The notes beneath the pieces were generated by a model. It ran no database searches. It was given only the letters and a program-made list of their open reading frames with translations, and was not told the DNA's origin. The position numbers and the translations under genes are program-made. DNA of 64,000 nt from Homarus americanus (Eukaryota; Arthropoda; Malacostraca; Decapoda; Nephropidae): positions 9,584,426 to 9,648,425 of the forward strand of contig NW_024756914.1 of the NCBI RefSeq assembly GCF_018991925.1, in the 5' to 3' direction. Shown piece by piece: positions 1-10,176 of this stretch. Within the stretch, counting starts at the first letter, position 1. The number at the start of each line of letters is the position of its first letter.

Positions 1-130
1 AGTCCCTAACCCCGTCATAAGTCGGGGAGTACCTGTATTTCTTATGGGGAAAATTGATCCGCTTAACGTTGTTTCGTAAAACGTCGCGTTTTTAGGAACG
101 AAACCCCAACGTTAAGCGAGGACTTACTGT
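1..130. repeat. Dispersed repeat end with a paired GTTAAGCG motif
   Basis: The stretch starts with a CCCGTCATAAGTCGGGGAG motif that resembles the end of the repeat near 59560-59580 (CCCGTCGTAAGTCGGGG). It also holds CGCTTAACGTT at about 59 and its complement AACGTTAAGCG at about 108, a short inverted pair. This looks like the truncated end of an inverted-repeat element cut by the window edge. Family not identified. Confidence 0.4.
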
Positions 131-1110
131 ACAAGCAAACTAGACGAGGGTCGGTGTTGACCACTGCATAACTTGTCATGGATGAGCCTACAGTACAGTC
201 ATTCATAAGTGCAGGAGATCTTTAGAAATATTGTCCCCATTTATATTTTATAGAAAATTTCCCTCAAGTTCGTAGTTAACTTTTGATAATGTTTTCCAGT
301 ACAGCACAGTATAGGGAACCCTGGGGATCCTGGACTGGATTACATGATAAAAGTGGAGGAGACAGACAGTTATCACCACAAGGATGGTCACATGGGGTAG
401 AAAAATAAATACAAATAAAAAAGGACCCGGGGTAAAAAAAAAACGGGCACATAAACTGTTTTTTTTCTGTAGGTTGGCCACTTAATTCCTCACAAGTGCT
501 GCCTCTATGTCTGTTTATTTCCATGATATGAACAATAGAAAAAGTCTAACAAATTCATGAAAAAAATTCCATTTTTTAATTACTTCGCATCTGATGGGTA
601 CAGTATTAATTGTATACAATACCTGTACTGTATATACTGTACTCTTATGTGTGAGTGTGAAGGGATTGTTATTTTTAATCATTAGGCCAAATAATGTATT
701 AGCCCCTGTCTCATGGCAATAACAATTATATAAATTTGGGTTAATACATTTACTTTATATAATCCAATCACCCTACTGTAATTTTCCATAAGCTGTGAGC
801 TGCCATGTTCTGTTCACGTGAGGGGAAATTCCTCTATCAGTAAACCGACCTTGAGAAGGTAGGGTTAGCCAGGCCTCCCCTTCAGAGCCCCTTCACAGGC
901 ACCAGTCCTCACTTGAAGCTCACGAGAATCGGACAGGTGACCTTACTCAGTCAAGCTGAGACTGTGACCAATATAGTTTTACCAATAAACGGAGAAAAGA
1001 CCATTTGGTGTTTGTAACTTAACCCCTCATAACTTATTTATATACGTATAAGCCAAGTTAAGGAAACTCTACCCAAACCTTATATATAAAACCCCAAAAC
1101 AGCTATCACA
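131..1110. other. Non-coding stretch, nothing recognised
   Basis: AT-rich DNA with short runs such as ACAGTACAGT. The short open frames here show no recognisable domain. I see no gene, RNA or complete repeat. Confidence 0.5.
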
Positions 1111-1622
1111 AGGTAAGGTTAGGTAAGGTTAGGTTAGGTCAGGTCAGGCTCTGTTAGGTCAGGTTCTGTTAGGTCAGGTTCTGTTAGGTTCTGTTAGGTC
1201 AGGTTCTGTTAGGTCAGGTTCTGTTAGGTCATTAGGTCAGGTTCTGTTAGGTCAGGTTCTGTTAGGTAGGTTAGTTTAGGTTTAAGTAAGTCAGGTTCTG
1301 TTAGGTCAGGTAGGTTAGGTTCTGTTAGGTCAGGTTCTGTCAGGTCAGGTAGGTTAGGTTCTGTTAGGTCAGGTTCTGTCAGGACAGGTAGGTTAGGTTC
1401 TGTTAGGTCAGGTTCTGCCAGGTCAGGTAGGTTAGGTTCTGTTAGGTAGGTTAGTTTAGGTTTAATTAGGTCAGGTTTTATTAGGTCAGGTTCTGTCAGG
1501 TCAGGTAGGTTAGGTTCTGTTAGGTCAGGTTCTGTTAGGTAGGTTAGTTTAGGTTTAATTAGGTCAGGTTCTGTCAGGTCAGGTTCTGTTCGGTCAGGTT
1601 CTGTTAGGTCAGGTAGGTTAGT
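1111..1622. repeat. Tandem GGTTCTGTTAGGTCA satellite with TTAGG words
   Basis: About 510 bp of degenerate tandem repeat. The core unit is about 15 bp (GGTTCTGTTAGGTCA), interspersed with GGTTAGG and a longer variant GGTAGGTTAGTTTAGGTTTAA that recurs about three times. The pentamer TTAGG, the arthropod telomere unit, is embedded throughout, but the array is not a clean (TTAGG)n. An open frame of TEPDL/TEPNL repeats on the minus strand is a by-product of the unit length being divisible by three. Smaller pieces recur at 2018-2145 and 49033-49080. Confidence 0.85.
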
Positions 1623-1690
1623 TTTTTTTTTAACGGGGATTAGCCCACCCGGGCACAGGTCACTGACCCACATCAGGGCCCAGGGGGTGA
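1622..1690 (-). repeat. LINE 3'-tail fragment
   Basis: On the minus strand this reads as the terminal 3' sequence of a LINE ending in a poly-A tract (poly-T on plus, then AACGGGGATTAGCCCACCCG). The same tail is joined to LINE coding sequence at 38790 and 52517, and it recurs alone near 42685. Here only the last 60-70 bp are present, so it is a heavily 5'-truncated insertion. Confidence 0.65.
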
Positions 1691-2017
1691 AAATTTAATC
1701 ATAATAACAATAATAATTCATAGTAAATAAAATTTATAATGAAAAGTAAAATAAAATATTAATGATAATAATAATAATCACAACACTGTGATAATAATAA
1801 ATACAAAGAAATGCAAGAATGAAAAAAAATCAACAGTGAGAAACGCTATATGTATGTTGTTTTGTCATGTAATAGAAACAATTGAGACCCTACAATTGTG
1901 TGTGTAAATGAGGCAGAAAGTCAGATCAGCAACCTGGGACTTGGTCACAATTTTCGTGATGCCATATGGCAGCAGGGTCTACCATTAGACAACACATTAT
2001 GCTGCCAATATCTTCCC

Positions 2018-2145
2018 AGGTTTAATTAGGTCAGGTCTGTTAGGTCAGGTTCTGTTAGGTAGGTTAGTTTAGGTTTAATTAGGTCAGGTTCTGTTAGGTC
2101 AGGTTCTGGTAGGTCAGGTAGGTTAGGTTCTGTTAAGTTAGGTTC
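2018..2145. repeat. Outlying piece of the GGTTCTGTTAGGTCA satellite
   Basis: The same 15-bp words and the GTAGGTTAGTTTAGGTTTAATTAGGTCA variant as in the main array at 1111-1622 reappear after about 400 bp of unrelated sequence. A more diverged piece with GTCAGGTTAGGCCTACCGGGGG lies at about 2530-2640. Confidence 0.7.
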
Positions 2146-2649
2146 TGTGCATTGTCATTTCCATTTTCTTATTCAGTATCATGCAAATAACATCTGGTGA
2201 TAACCTTTGCCAATACAATATCACTATTAATAATACCCCAAGGATCACAAAATGGAATATCAAATCATCAAATATAATCTGCATCAATGTAGCCCTTTAG
2301 ATTACTGTCAATTAACACTAAAAGCCAACCTCTCAAGATCCACCCCTTCAATTACTCCACTTTCTGGTAAAACAGGTTGGTTGTCATTTGTGCTCCTACG
2401 ATTATTTTAAGTTTATTGCCAGGTTTTACGAGAAAGACGATCATTCTATCCAATTTTTACCTGGTCCTTCCACTTCTAAGGTATTGTACTTTCGGACATG
2501 GTGCGCCCCAAAGTTTTGAACTACTGAAACATTTAGGTTAGTTTAAGCTAGGCCTATCGCCCCCAGCTAAAGGTCAGGTTAGGCCTACCGGGGGTCCAGG
2601 AGGAGGAGGCCCCGGCTAGAGGTCAGGTTAGGTTAGATGACTCGTGTTC

Positions 2650-3450
2650 TCCCCCACCCAAACACCCTGATTTCTCAGGCTCTCCCCCAGTATTGTTAGC
2701 AAAAACAAGCCATTTCCGCCCAAAATAAAGATTAGATTCGTTTAAAACACACCAAAATACATTGGAAAAACATATTGATCAACCCATAGGGACTCATGTC
2801 CTAAAGTAAAAAATTACCACCCAACCTAAGGTATTATTGCGTTTACACAACGTTCATTCCTACCACTAATCTATTATCATATTCGAATAAGACATCTAAT
2901 TATAAGATAATTTTCATCTATTACATTACCGGCGGAAATGTATAATAACAGAGATAGCATATCCAAAATGTTCTCTATTTTCTTCCAATAATCTTTCCAT
3001 TATCGCCTACCTCACCTCCGACACTGCGTGCCTCCTTCATAAATCATCACGCACATGCGTTTCCATACACGTCACGCAGCCAATCAAAAGCGTTTTTGCT
3101 TTTGGAACCAATTAAAATGATTTTGGGTTTAATTCGCGGTATATTTGATCCAATCAAATTCCAGTTTTATTTTGGGTCTCTTATATTTTGAAATTCAAGT
3201 TCAGTTCCAACCATGGAAGTCTGCGATGGGTGTCACTGATTGCGAGTTTTTGGGGAAAAAAAAACGTAGAAACTATAGCATTTTTTCGATCGCATGGTGT
3301 TCTTCCAACCTCAGTAAAGTGTACTAAGAGCAAGACAATGCAAATATCTCAAAGACCAACATATGTGACGTTGGGTAAGAATCCCAGAATGCAACGATGA
3401 ACAAGAACCAGGCCAATAAGGTAAGAAATAGGTGATTCCATCATATGGTG
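2650..3450. other. Non-coding stretch, nothing recognised
   Basis: Mixed-composition DNA without a supported gene. Open frames at 3145-3400 have no domain signature. Confidence 0.4.
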
Positions 3451-3458
3451 AGAGTCAG

Positions 3459-3711
3459 TTAGGTTAGGTTAGGTTTGGTTTTTGTTTTTCTATTGGTTTT
3501 GGTGTATTTTGCCATGATATTTTTCGGAAAACGTCCAACGAAAAAAATTCGAAAAAAACGGCTAATTTCCGCCAGAAATGAAGGTCATATTCGGTCTGAA
3601 CACACAAACACACTAGACAAATATATTTTTTACTCTCTAACAGAGAACGGTGTGACAATGCAAATTTACCCAACCTAACCTAACCTAACCTAACCCAACC
3701 TAACCTAACCT
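3459..3711. repeat. Element bracketed by inverted TTAGG/CCTAA tracts
   Basis: The left end is GTTAGGTTAGGTTAGG (3459-3474) and the right end is CCAACCTAACCTAACC and onward to 3711, so telomere-type pentamers stand in inverted orientation around about 200 bp. The interior contains GCCAGAAATGAAGGTCA, which resembles the arm of the palindromic element at 47568-47786. It is either a MITE-like element whose terminal repeats are (TTAGG)n or two interstitial telomeric tracts. Confidence 0.5.
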
Positions 3712-3729
3712 CTAAGGTGTTGAGTTACC

Positions 3730-3752
3730 TATATATATATATATATATATAC
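3730..3752. repeat. (TA)n microsatellite
   Basis: Eleven or so perfect TA units. No other feature. Confidence 0.9.
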
Positions 3753-4181
3753 TAAGCAGTCTACAAGTGACCTTGAGAACAATTTATATATCTAGTGCCA
3801 TTTTTTCTAGTTTGACAGTTGAACCATTCATTTTTTTCCTGTCATTTTTCCTGTGCTATTTTTTCCGAGTTCCACCACTCAGAGCCTCAAATACACCATA
3901 CACACACCATACACACACACCATACACAACCCCAAACTCATACACACAGACATACCATACAGTAGTAATCCCTCTATAGTAAACAATGTTAAACATCTCC
4001 TGCATGAAGTGTGTATTAGACACACCTCCAAGAGAGGCAGCAGTGAGTGAGGGAGGACGTGTTTACGGTAACCCTTCACTATAGCATCAGTCACCGACGC
4101 ACGGGGCCGGACCCCTAAATTAACATGTTGATCTTGAACACAATACGGTCAAATTACCAAAAAGTTCTTTTCGTTACTCAC

Positions 4182-4211
4182 CTCTGCGTTGAACGATTTA
4201 ACAGCATCCAT
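4182..4211 (-). CDS. SCAF4/8: SCAF4/SCAF8-like, first coding exon only
   Basis: On the minus strand an ATG at 4211 opens ten codons reading MDAVKSFNAE. A consensus donor (GAG|GTGAGT) follows at 4181. SCAF8 and SCAF4, RNA polymerase II CTD-interacting SR-related factors acting in nuclear transcription elongation and termination, begin M(E/D)AV(K/N)xFNxEL, and the N-terminal CTD-interacting domain starts right after. From memory the vertebrate first coding exon ends at about this glutamate, but I could not check this. The next exons are not visible between 1 and 4180, so intron 1 exceeds 4 kb and the gene continues off the left edge. The call rests on ten residues plus a good donor and could be a chance match; which paralogue it is cannot be decided. 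Confidence 0.6.
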
Positions 4212-4800
4212 TTTGAAAAACGCACTTTCACTACTTTCCCCGAAAAAAATGTGATTTACAAATAAAATTCCACATTACTGTCCGCCATGATGTTTGAGGA
4301 CAGCTACACTATAGACAATAGAAGAATGACGTAATTTTCCGACATTAAAACAAAAAAGCATCAATACATTGGCTTAATCGTATCTTAAAGTTCTCTGAAT
4401 ATATATGTTTATATAATTAAGCTTGTTCGTATGTTCTTTTATCCATGTTTCATATTTTATACATATATAGATGTATCCTCCTGAAGATGAATTTTCAGTG
4501 GTACTTGGTCCCGTCCACCACCTTATACTGTCTTACTGTTGGTGGCAGTAATGAGAGGCACGCGCTCGGTGGTCCTACCCTTTATCTATACATTAACAAA
4601 AGAGATTTATTTTATCTGCGAATCTGATATAATATTTCAAAAAACTTCTTAACGTAAAACGGAGTTAAGTGTATTTTTAAGCTTAAATTGGGTAAATATA
4701 TCTTAATTACCAAATGTTGCTTTTTACTAATAATTCTTCATGTGATATTAAATATTAACATTGAACTCGTACTTTATAAGGTGACGTAATATTAGTAGAT
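4212..4800 (-). promoter_or_regulatory. Presumed 5'UTR/promoter side of the SCAF-like gene
   Basis: This is the sequence upstream of the start codon at 4211 on the minus strand. Nothing diagnostic such as a TATA box was fixed by position. The transcription start is not determinable from sequence alone. Beyond about 4350 the DNA is AT-rich with no gene. Confidence 0.3.
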
Positions 4801-4837
4801 GATGAAGGTAACAGCGTACGTTATCATACATAACAAC

Positions 4838-5100
4838 TTGAATATGTCAATAACAGCGCCGAGAACAGCGAAAACAGCACGAAAAACGGTGATAACAGCG
4901 CCGCGAACAGCGAAAACGATGATATTGGCGCAAATAACAGCAAAGACACTTTGCTGGCTTTGCTGTTCTCGGTGCCATTAACGCCGTTTTCAGGCTATCT
5001 TTGCTGTTTTTGACGCCATTAACGCCGTTTTCAGGTTGAATTTGCTGTTCTCCGTGACATTATGGTAGTTTTCAGGCTGTCTTTGCTGTTCTTCACGTTT
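4838..5100. repeat. Imperfect tandem/inverted AACAGCG-type repeat
   Basis: The left half repeats AACAGCGCCGAGAACAGCGAAAAC words. The right half repeats a unit of about 60 bp containing TTTGCTGTT...GCCATTAACGCCGTTTTCAGG three times with decay. The two halves are roughly complementary (AACAGC versus GCTGTT), so the block can fold on itself. Confidence 0.6.
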
Positions 5101-5476
5101 ATCACTCAGCCTGTAAACTTTGTGATAAACCTTTGTGGGGTTTCGTGATGTTGTCTTGTGAGGTTGAGATATTGGTTCACACTCAGGATGGGATGGAGAA
5201 AGGAAACTCACAATGTGCTCACTGTATACATATTGTATTGGATGTACAATGCAGCTTGTTGCTGGGTAGGTAGCATGGTAATACAGTAATCGTTGAGTAG
5301 AGAGAGCTGGGTGGTGAGGGTGCCCTGAGTGAGGGCACGTGGCTTGAGGGACGCCTAGGTCGCCGGCGGGAGCGGCAGCCACAGGGCTGGCGCGGAGGTG
5401 GTGTTGCTTGCTGGTGGCACTGTGTAGGAGAGAGGGTGGTCACAGCGGTGTCAGGTCTTATAAGGCGGGGGTAGGC

Positions 5477-6294
5477 GAGAACATAAGAATGGAGGAAACT
5501 GCAGCGGGCCTATTGGCCCATACTGGGCACTCCCGTTTACACCCAACCCCTATTGCTCATATAAGCATCCAACCTATGTTTGAAGCTATTCAGCGTATTT
5601 GAGTTAATGATGATATTTGGTAACTTGTTCCATTCATCCACTATTCTGTTTCCAAACCAGTGTTTACCTATTTCCCGCCTAAATCTAAATTTGTCTAATT
5701 TAAAACCATTGTTACGAGTTCGCTCCTGGTTGGATAGTTTGAGTACCTTTGTAATGTCCCCTTTGTTTAGCCCTGCCTTCCACTTGTACACCTCTATCAG
5801 GTCGCCCCTCGCTCTACGTCTCTCGAGGGAGTGCAAATTAAGATGCTTTAACCTGTCTCTATACTCAAGGTTCCTAATGCCCGGGATTAATCTTGTCATT
5901 CTCCTCTGAATTCTTTCCAAGGATTCTATATCCATTCTGTAATACGGTGACCAGAACTGAACTGCGTAACCAGGTGTGGTCTCACAAGAGCAAGATACAG
6001 TTTTAGGATGACCTCGCTAGTCTTGTAACTAACACTCCTTTGTATGAACCCAAGTACTTTATTAGCCTTGTTACGAGCAAAAACACATTGTTTACTTGGC
6101 TTAAGGTTCCTACTTATCATAACTCCTAAATCTCTCTCGCAGTCAGATTTCTCTATGGCATCGTTGTTCATCTGGTATCTGGTTTCCCTGTTTACATCTC
6201 CTATACTAAGTACTTTACATTTGTCCACGTTGAATTTCATCTGCCATTTTTCAGACCATTCGAAAAATTTGTTTAGATCTTCCTGTAGTTTTAG
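5477..6294 (-). mobile_element. 5'-truncated CR1/Jockey-type LINE inside an LTR
   Basis: The minus strand encodes the C-terminal third of a LINE reverse transcriptase in two overlapping frames: an EWSEKWQMKFN-like block, then RDLGV, KQCV.RNKANKVLGFI, and finally IQRRMTRLIPG...DRLKHLNLHSLERRR...NGFKLDKFRFRREIG. These are the motifs of the longer relative at 41945-46277. Its 3' end is the TTCTTATGTTCT tail at 5477. The insertion lies inside the 3' LTR of element 1; LTR sequence resumes at about 6295. A frame break at about 5935 makes it inactive. Confidence 0.85.
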
Positions 6295-6388
6295 GTAGAT
6301 AGTTGACCCCCGCTCCGTGGGCGGCGCTGGAGGCGTAGACTGGGGAATTCGAGAAGGTTCGGTGCTTGTAGGAGAGGAATCCACTACA

Positions 6389-7178
6389 ATACTCCCCTTC
6401 CCCTCCAGGCGCGGCAGGAGGCTGGAGGTTGGCAGGGTTGCTTGCCACATGTGAGGCAGAACGGGCGGTGCATGCCACATGTGAGACATAACGGCGAGGG
6501 CGTGGATGAGCCGGCCGCTAGGGGGGGCAACTCTGTCTAGATACACGAGATCTGTGGGAGAAAAGAGGGAGAAGGGGGTTGTGGAGGCGATGAAGTTTCC
6601 GCTTCCCTCACGGCAGGTACAGAGTCCTCAGATGCGCCTGGTGGGGTGTGTGGGCCTGGGTCAGGAGCAGGGGCTGCTTCAGCAGAAGCGGATGAGGGCT
6701 CGTAACAGCAGCTGGGTCCACGACAGCAGCAGGGTGCAGGACAGTAGCAGGGAGTACCTGAGGGAGAAAAGAGGGGTGTGTGGGTCCGCACTCAGGCACA
6801 TGGGCCGCGTCGGGAGCAGGGGCTGCATCAGGAGGAGCGGCAGGGGGTACTGCTGGGCCGGGGGCGGCGTCTGAGGCAGGACGGGTGTGCTGGGGTCGGT
6901 AGGACGTGGTGCTTGGGGCAGGAAGAGGAGCTGGTGTCTGCTTAGAGAAGCAGTGCTGCTCTAGGGTGTCTAACCTGCGCTGTAGAGACAGTAGCTGTAG
7001 AGCCGATGAGAGCTGCCTCTGTGTGGATAAGCCAGTCTTCCATGTTGCTTGAAGACTGGGAGCATGATCTGTTTCTCCTCCATCCTGTGTGAGTGCGAAC
7101 CTCCGGGGTCACCATTTGTGGGGTATGGGATGTTTGGGTTCCCATCCTGTGTGAGTGTGTCACTCCGGGGTCACCATT
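6389..7178 (-). other. Internal region of element 1
   Basis: Minus-strand order is PBS, a short Gag-start remnant (MEEKQIMLPVF.QHG), then a Pro/Ala/Ser-rich stretch and the polypurine tract. About 70 bp next to the PBS are duplicated, so TCACCATTTGTGGGG occurs at both 7109 and 7171, with a copy of the first bases of the LTR between. The open frames here are fragments of the same proline-rich tail seen at the C terminus of the frame at 54743-56086. Confidence 0.6.
7169..7178 (-). promoter_or_regulatory. tRNA-Trp primer-binding site
   Basis: On the minus strand the bases just inside the 5' LTR read AATGGTGACCCCGGAG. TGGTGACCCC is the complement of a tRNA-Trp 3' terminus (…GGGGTCACCA). Elements 12899-14293, 50179-52173 and 54121-56582 carry the same site, which ties them into one family. 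This primer is known for CsRn1-type Gypsy elements. Confidence 0.65.
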
Positions 7179-7593
7179 TGTGGGGTTATGAGATATTGGT
7201 TCACACTCAGGATGGGATGGAGAAAGGAAACTCACAATGTGCTCACTGTATACATATTGTATTGGATGTACAATCCAGCTTGTTGCTGGTTAGGTAGCAT
7301 GGTAATAAGCATTGAGTAGAGAGAGCTGGGTGGTGAGGGTGCCCTGAGTGAGGGCACGTGGCTTGAGGGACGCCTAGGTCGCCGGTGGGAGCGGCAGCCA
7401 CACGGCTGGCGCGGAGGAGGAGGTGCTTGCTGGTGGCACTGGGTAGGAAAGAGGGTGGTCACAGCGGTGTCAGGCCTTATAAGGCGGGGGTAGGTGTGGG
7501 TAGATAGTTGACCCCCGCTCCGTGGGCGGCGCTGAAGGCGTAGACTAGGGAATTCGAGAAGGTTCGGTGCTTGTAGGGGAGGAATTCACTACA

Positions 7594-8377
<784 letters not shown>

Positions 8378-8799
8378 AAGGTAAATAGATAACACGCAGA
8401 CCCATAGGAATTCACTAATTGGCAACTCTACTCTCGAGATCGCTAAGCCACACCCCTTTTGCCACTTCATGTGTTTGTAATATTGTGGTGTTATTATCTG
8501 TATAGATCCTTTCTCTACTGTTTGATGTAACCAAGTGGGCGGAGCTTAATAAGTGAAGTCATCGCTAGCCAATCAGCGACGTTGGATGAAATCCAGCGGT
8601 CACAAGTAAGATATTTATGTTTATTTTATATATTTAATCAGTGGCTCCAATTAAATAAAAAAAAACTTCATTCCATACATTTATTGTACAACTTTTAATA
8701 CCATCATAAGCCTTCAAAAATACGTAAATAAAAATTTCATTTTTATTTTCATTAGCGTAGATCCTATGGGAGTGCGGCTATGTGTTATCTACCTACCTT
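8378..8799. mobile_element. MITE with GGTAAATAGATAACAC inverted termini
   Basis: The left end reads AAGGTAAATAGATAACACGC...CCCATAGGA. The right end is its imperfect reverse complement (TCCTATGGG...GTGTTATCTACCTACCTT). Arms are about 37 bp around a 420-bp AT-rich core with no open frame. No transposase is present. Family unknown. Confidence 0.65.
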
Positions 8800-8804
8800 G
8801 CAGT

Positions 8805-9015
8805 GTACTGCGCAAATCATTGTGACTCCTAAAAAAACCTTTAATTCACATGACGCTACATAACATTCAAATCCACGGCGCTTATAGAATCTCAGAGAAC
8901 GGGGGTCATTGATAAAGACTAACTCACCTACTCAATGTTACTGAATCATGTGTTGTATTGTACCCAGGTACGGCTATATAATATTAATTGTATGTATTCA
9001 TAGCATTAAGGAGAG
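8805..9015 (+). repeat. Solo copy of the GTACTGCGCA terminal repeat
   Basis: This starts GTACTGCGCAAATCATTG and runs parallel to the 318-bp terminal repeat at 10177-10494 for about 210 bp, then diverges. The common start in all three copies defines the true terminus. Confidence 0.7.
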
Positions 9016-9167
9016 ACGTGTTTTTCCCATTCGTTTTACACTCAGGATCCCTTCCAGTAAGTCCCGCCTTCGAACACAGTTGTCAATGCGTTTATTCCAC
9101 TCTCTACTGGCAAACTCAATCTTGAATTAGTCTGGGTAAATCAACTTTAGTAATTCGCCAGACCCTT

Positions 9168-9675
9168 GTCAACTGAGGGTCATCCTTGAATGAATAACAG
9201 TTGGTTTGTTTGTTATTTCTGTCATTGCGTGAGTAGCGATAGCTGGTAACTCAGGGGTATATAAACCAGTGCGAGACGGGAGGTCAATCTTCTGTAACGC
9301 CTCCCAACTTCATTCTCAGATAGAGAGGGGGCTAAATTGAAACCCCACCGGTCGCTCGGAGCCGGTGGATATCCAGCAGTGATCAATGTATGAGTGATGG
9401 CGCTGATTCAGCATGATTAATCGGCTCCACACTGCCTCGTGGAGCCAGACCCCAGACTCGCCATGTGTCTAGCTACCACCGATCACAGCCACAGCCGTGA
9501 GCCCCAGTGTCCTACCCTGGGACGCTATCCTTGGAGTTATATCTCCACTCTGCCTGCTACCTAACTAGCAAGCTACATACTGCCCAGAGGGGTCTGGTGG
9601 CAGCGACCCGTAGAAATTAAGAATAGAGTTAAGTTTTCCCCTTATAATTAGTGACCCCAGTCTGGCAGTATAAAT
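9168..9675 (+). mobile_element. LTR preceding a tRNA-Leu primer site
   Basis: About 500 bp with LTR character: a TATA-type sequence (GGGTATATAAACC, about 9256) and an abrupt end at the primer site. The last 135 bp (TCTGGTGGCAGCGAC...CTGGCAGTATA) recur at 11905-12036. The 5' border is a guess. No coding region of the element can be seen downstream. Confidence 0.45.
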
Positions 9676-9694
9676 TGGTGGCAGCGGTGGGATT
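9676..9694 (+). promoter_or_regulatory. tRNA-Leu primer-binding site
   Basis: TGGTGGCAGCGGTGGGATT is complementary over 19 bases to the CCA-bearing 3' end of a eukaryotic tRNA-Leu (…AATCCCACCGCTGCCACCA). A second, shorter look-alike (TGGTGGCAGCGAC) lies at about 9597. This marks minus-strand DNA priming of an LTR retrotransposon that is otherwise lost. Confidence 0.65.
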
Positions 9695-10176
9695 GTTTTT
9701 AATCATTGATCAAATCCGGGGGAATTGAAGCTGTGATTTAAGTTGCAGAAAAAGAACAATAGTATTAAGTAAGAGAAGGGTGGTGTAGGTATTGGAAAAA
9801 ACCCGCCCCCTTACATAGGTGGCACTGGGGTGATGTAATTTACATGGTATCAGGTCAGGGTATTTTTTTTTTAAGTGTGATTTGTAGCAACCATTTCTAT
9901 GTACAGGTACCTAACCATTTCACTGTAACTAATGAATACTCCAGATTGCTAATAATTTTGTTCCGTAATTTTTCCAATGTACAATAGAGTATGTAATTCT
10001 GTGCAAAAATTTTGTTTTTTGTTTTACGGAGAAATTGAAAACAGTTCACGGCAAATACTTTACTTGAACTTAGGTTAGAACAATTGCCTCCAGAAAATTA
10101 GAAATCTGTTTTAAAGTAGAGTGTACAGTGAAATGTGGAAACCTGAAATGTTCCTAGTATTGAAAAGTGTCTGAGT
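9695..10176. other. Non-coding stretch, remnant of an LTR element leader
   Basis: This lies downstream of the tRNA-Leu primer site. No open frame or recognisable Gag was found. Confidence 0.35.

Larger units (their letters stand above)
5134..7593 (-). mobile_element. Non-autonomous LTR retrotransposon (element 1)
   Basis: Two LTRs in minus orientation (5134-6388 and 7179-7593) enclose about 790 bp. On the minus strand the LTRs start TGTAGTG and end CCCCACA. The internal side of the 5' LTR carries TGGTGACCCC, matching the 3' end complement of tRNA-Trp. The side of the 3' LTR carries a purine-rich tract (GGAGGGGAAGGGGAG) as polypurine tract. The interior encodes only a proline-rich remnant and a short piece of Gag start; no protease, RT or integrase is present. 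It must have moved using proteins of a relative such as the Gypsy element at 14.3-17.7 kb. The 3' LTR is split by a LINE insertion. Confidence 0.75.

Noticed and set aside
1224..1673. 149-codon minus-strand frame of TEPDL/TEPNL repeats
   Set aside because: It is the translation of the 15-bp satellite; the unit length divisible by three keeps it open. No domain, start context or neighbour supports a gene.
5580..5909. Plus-strand frames opposite LINE RT segments (also 6044-6298, 20059-20406, 45881-46234 on the other strand)
   Set aside because: Antisense shadows of LINE coding sequence; the real frame is identified by RT motifs on the opposite strand.
6506..6874. Plus-strand frames across the LTR element interiors (also 13279-13704, 50683-51036, 51490-51675)
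   Set aside because: They lie antisense to the element's own Gag/tail remnants and have no domain; GC-rich shadow frames.
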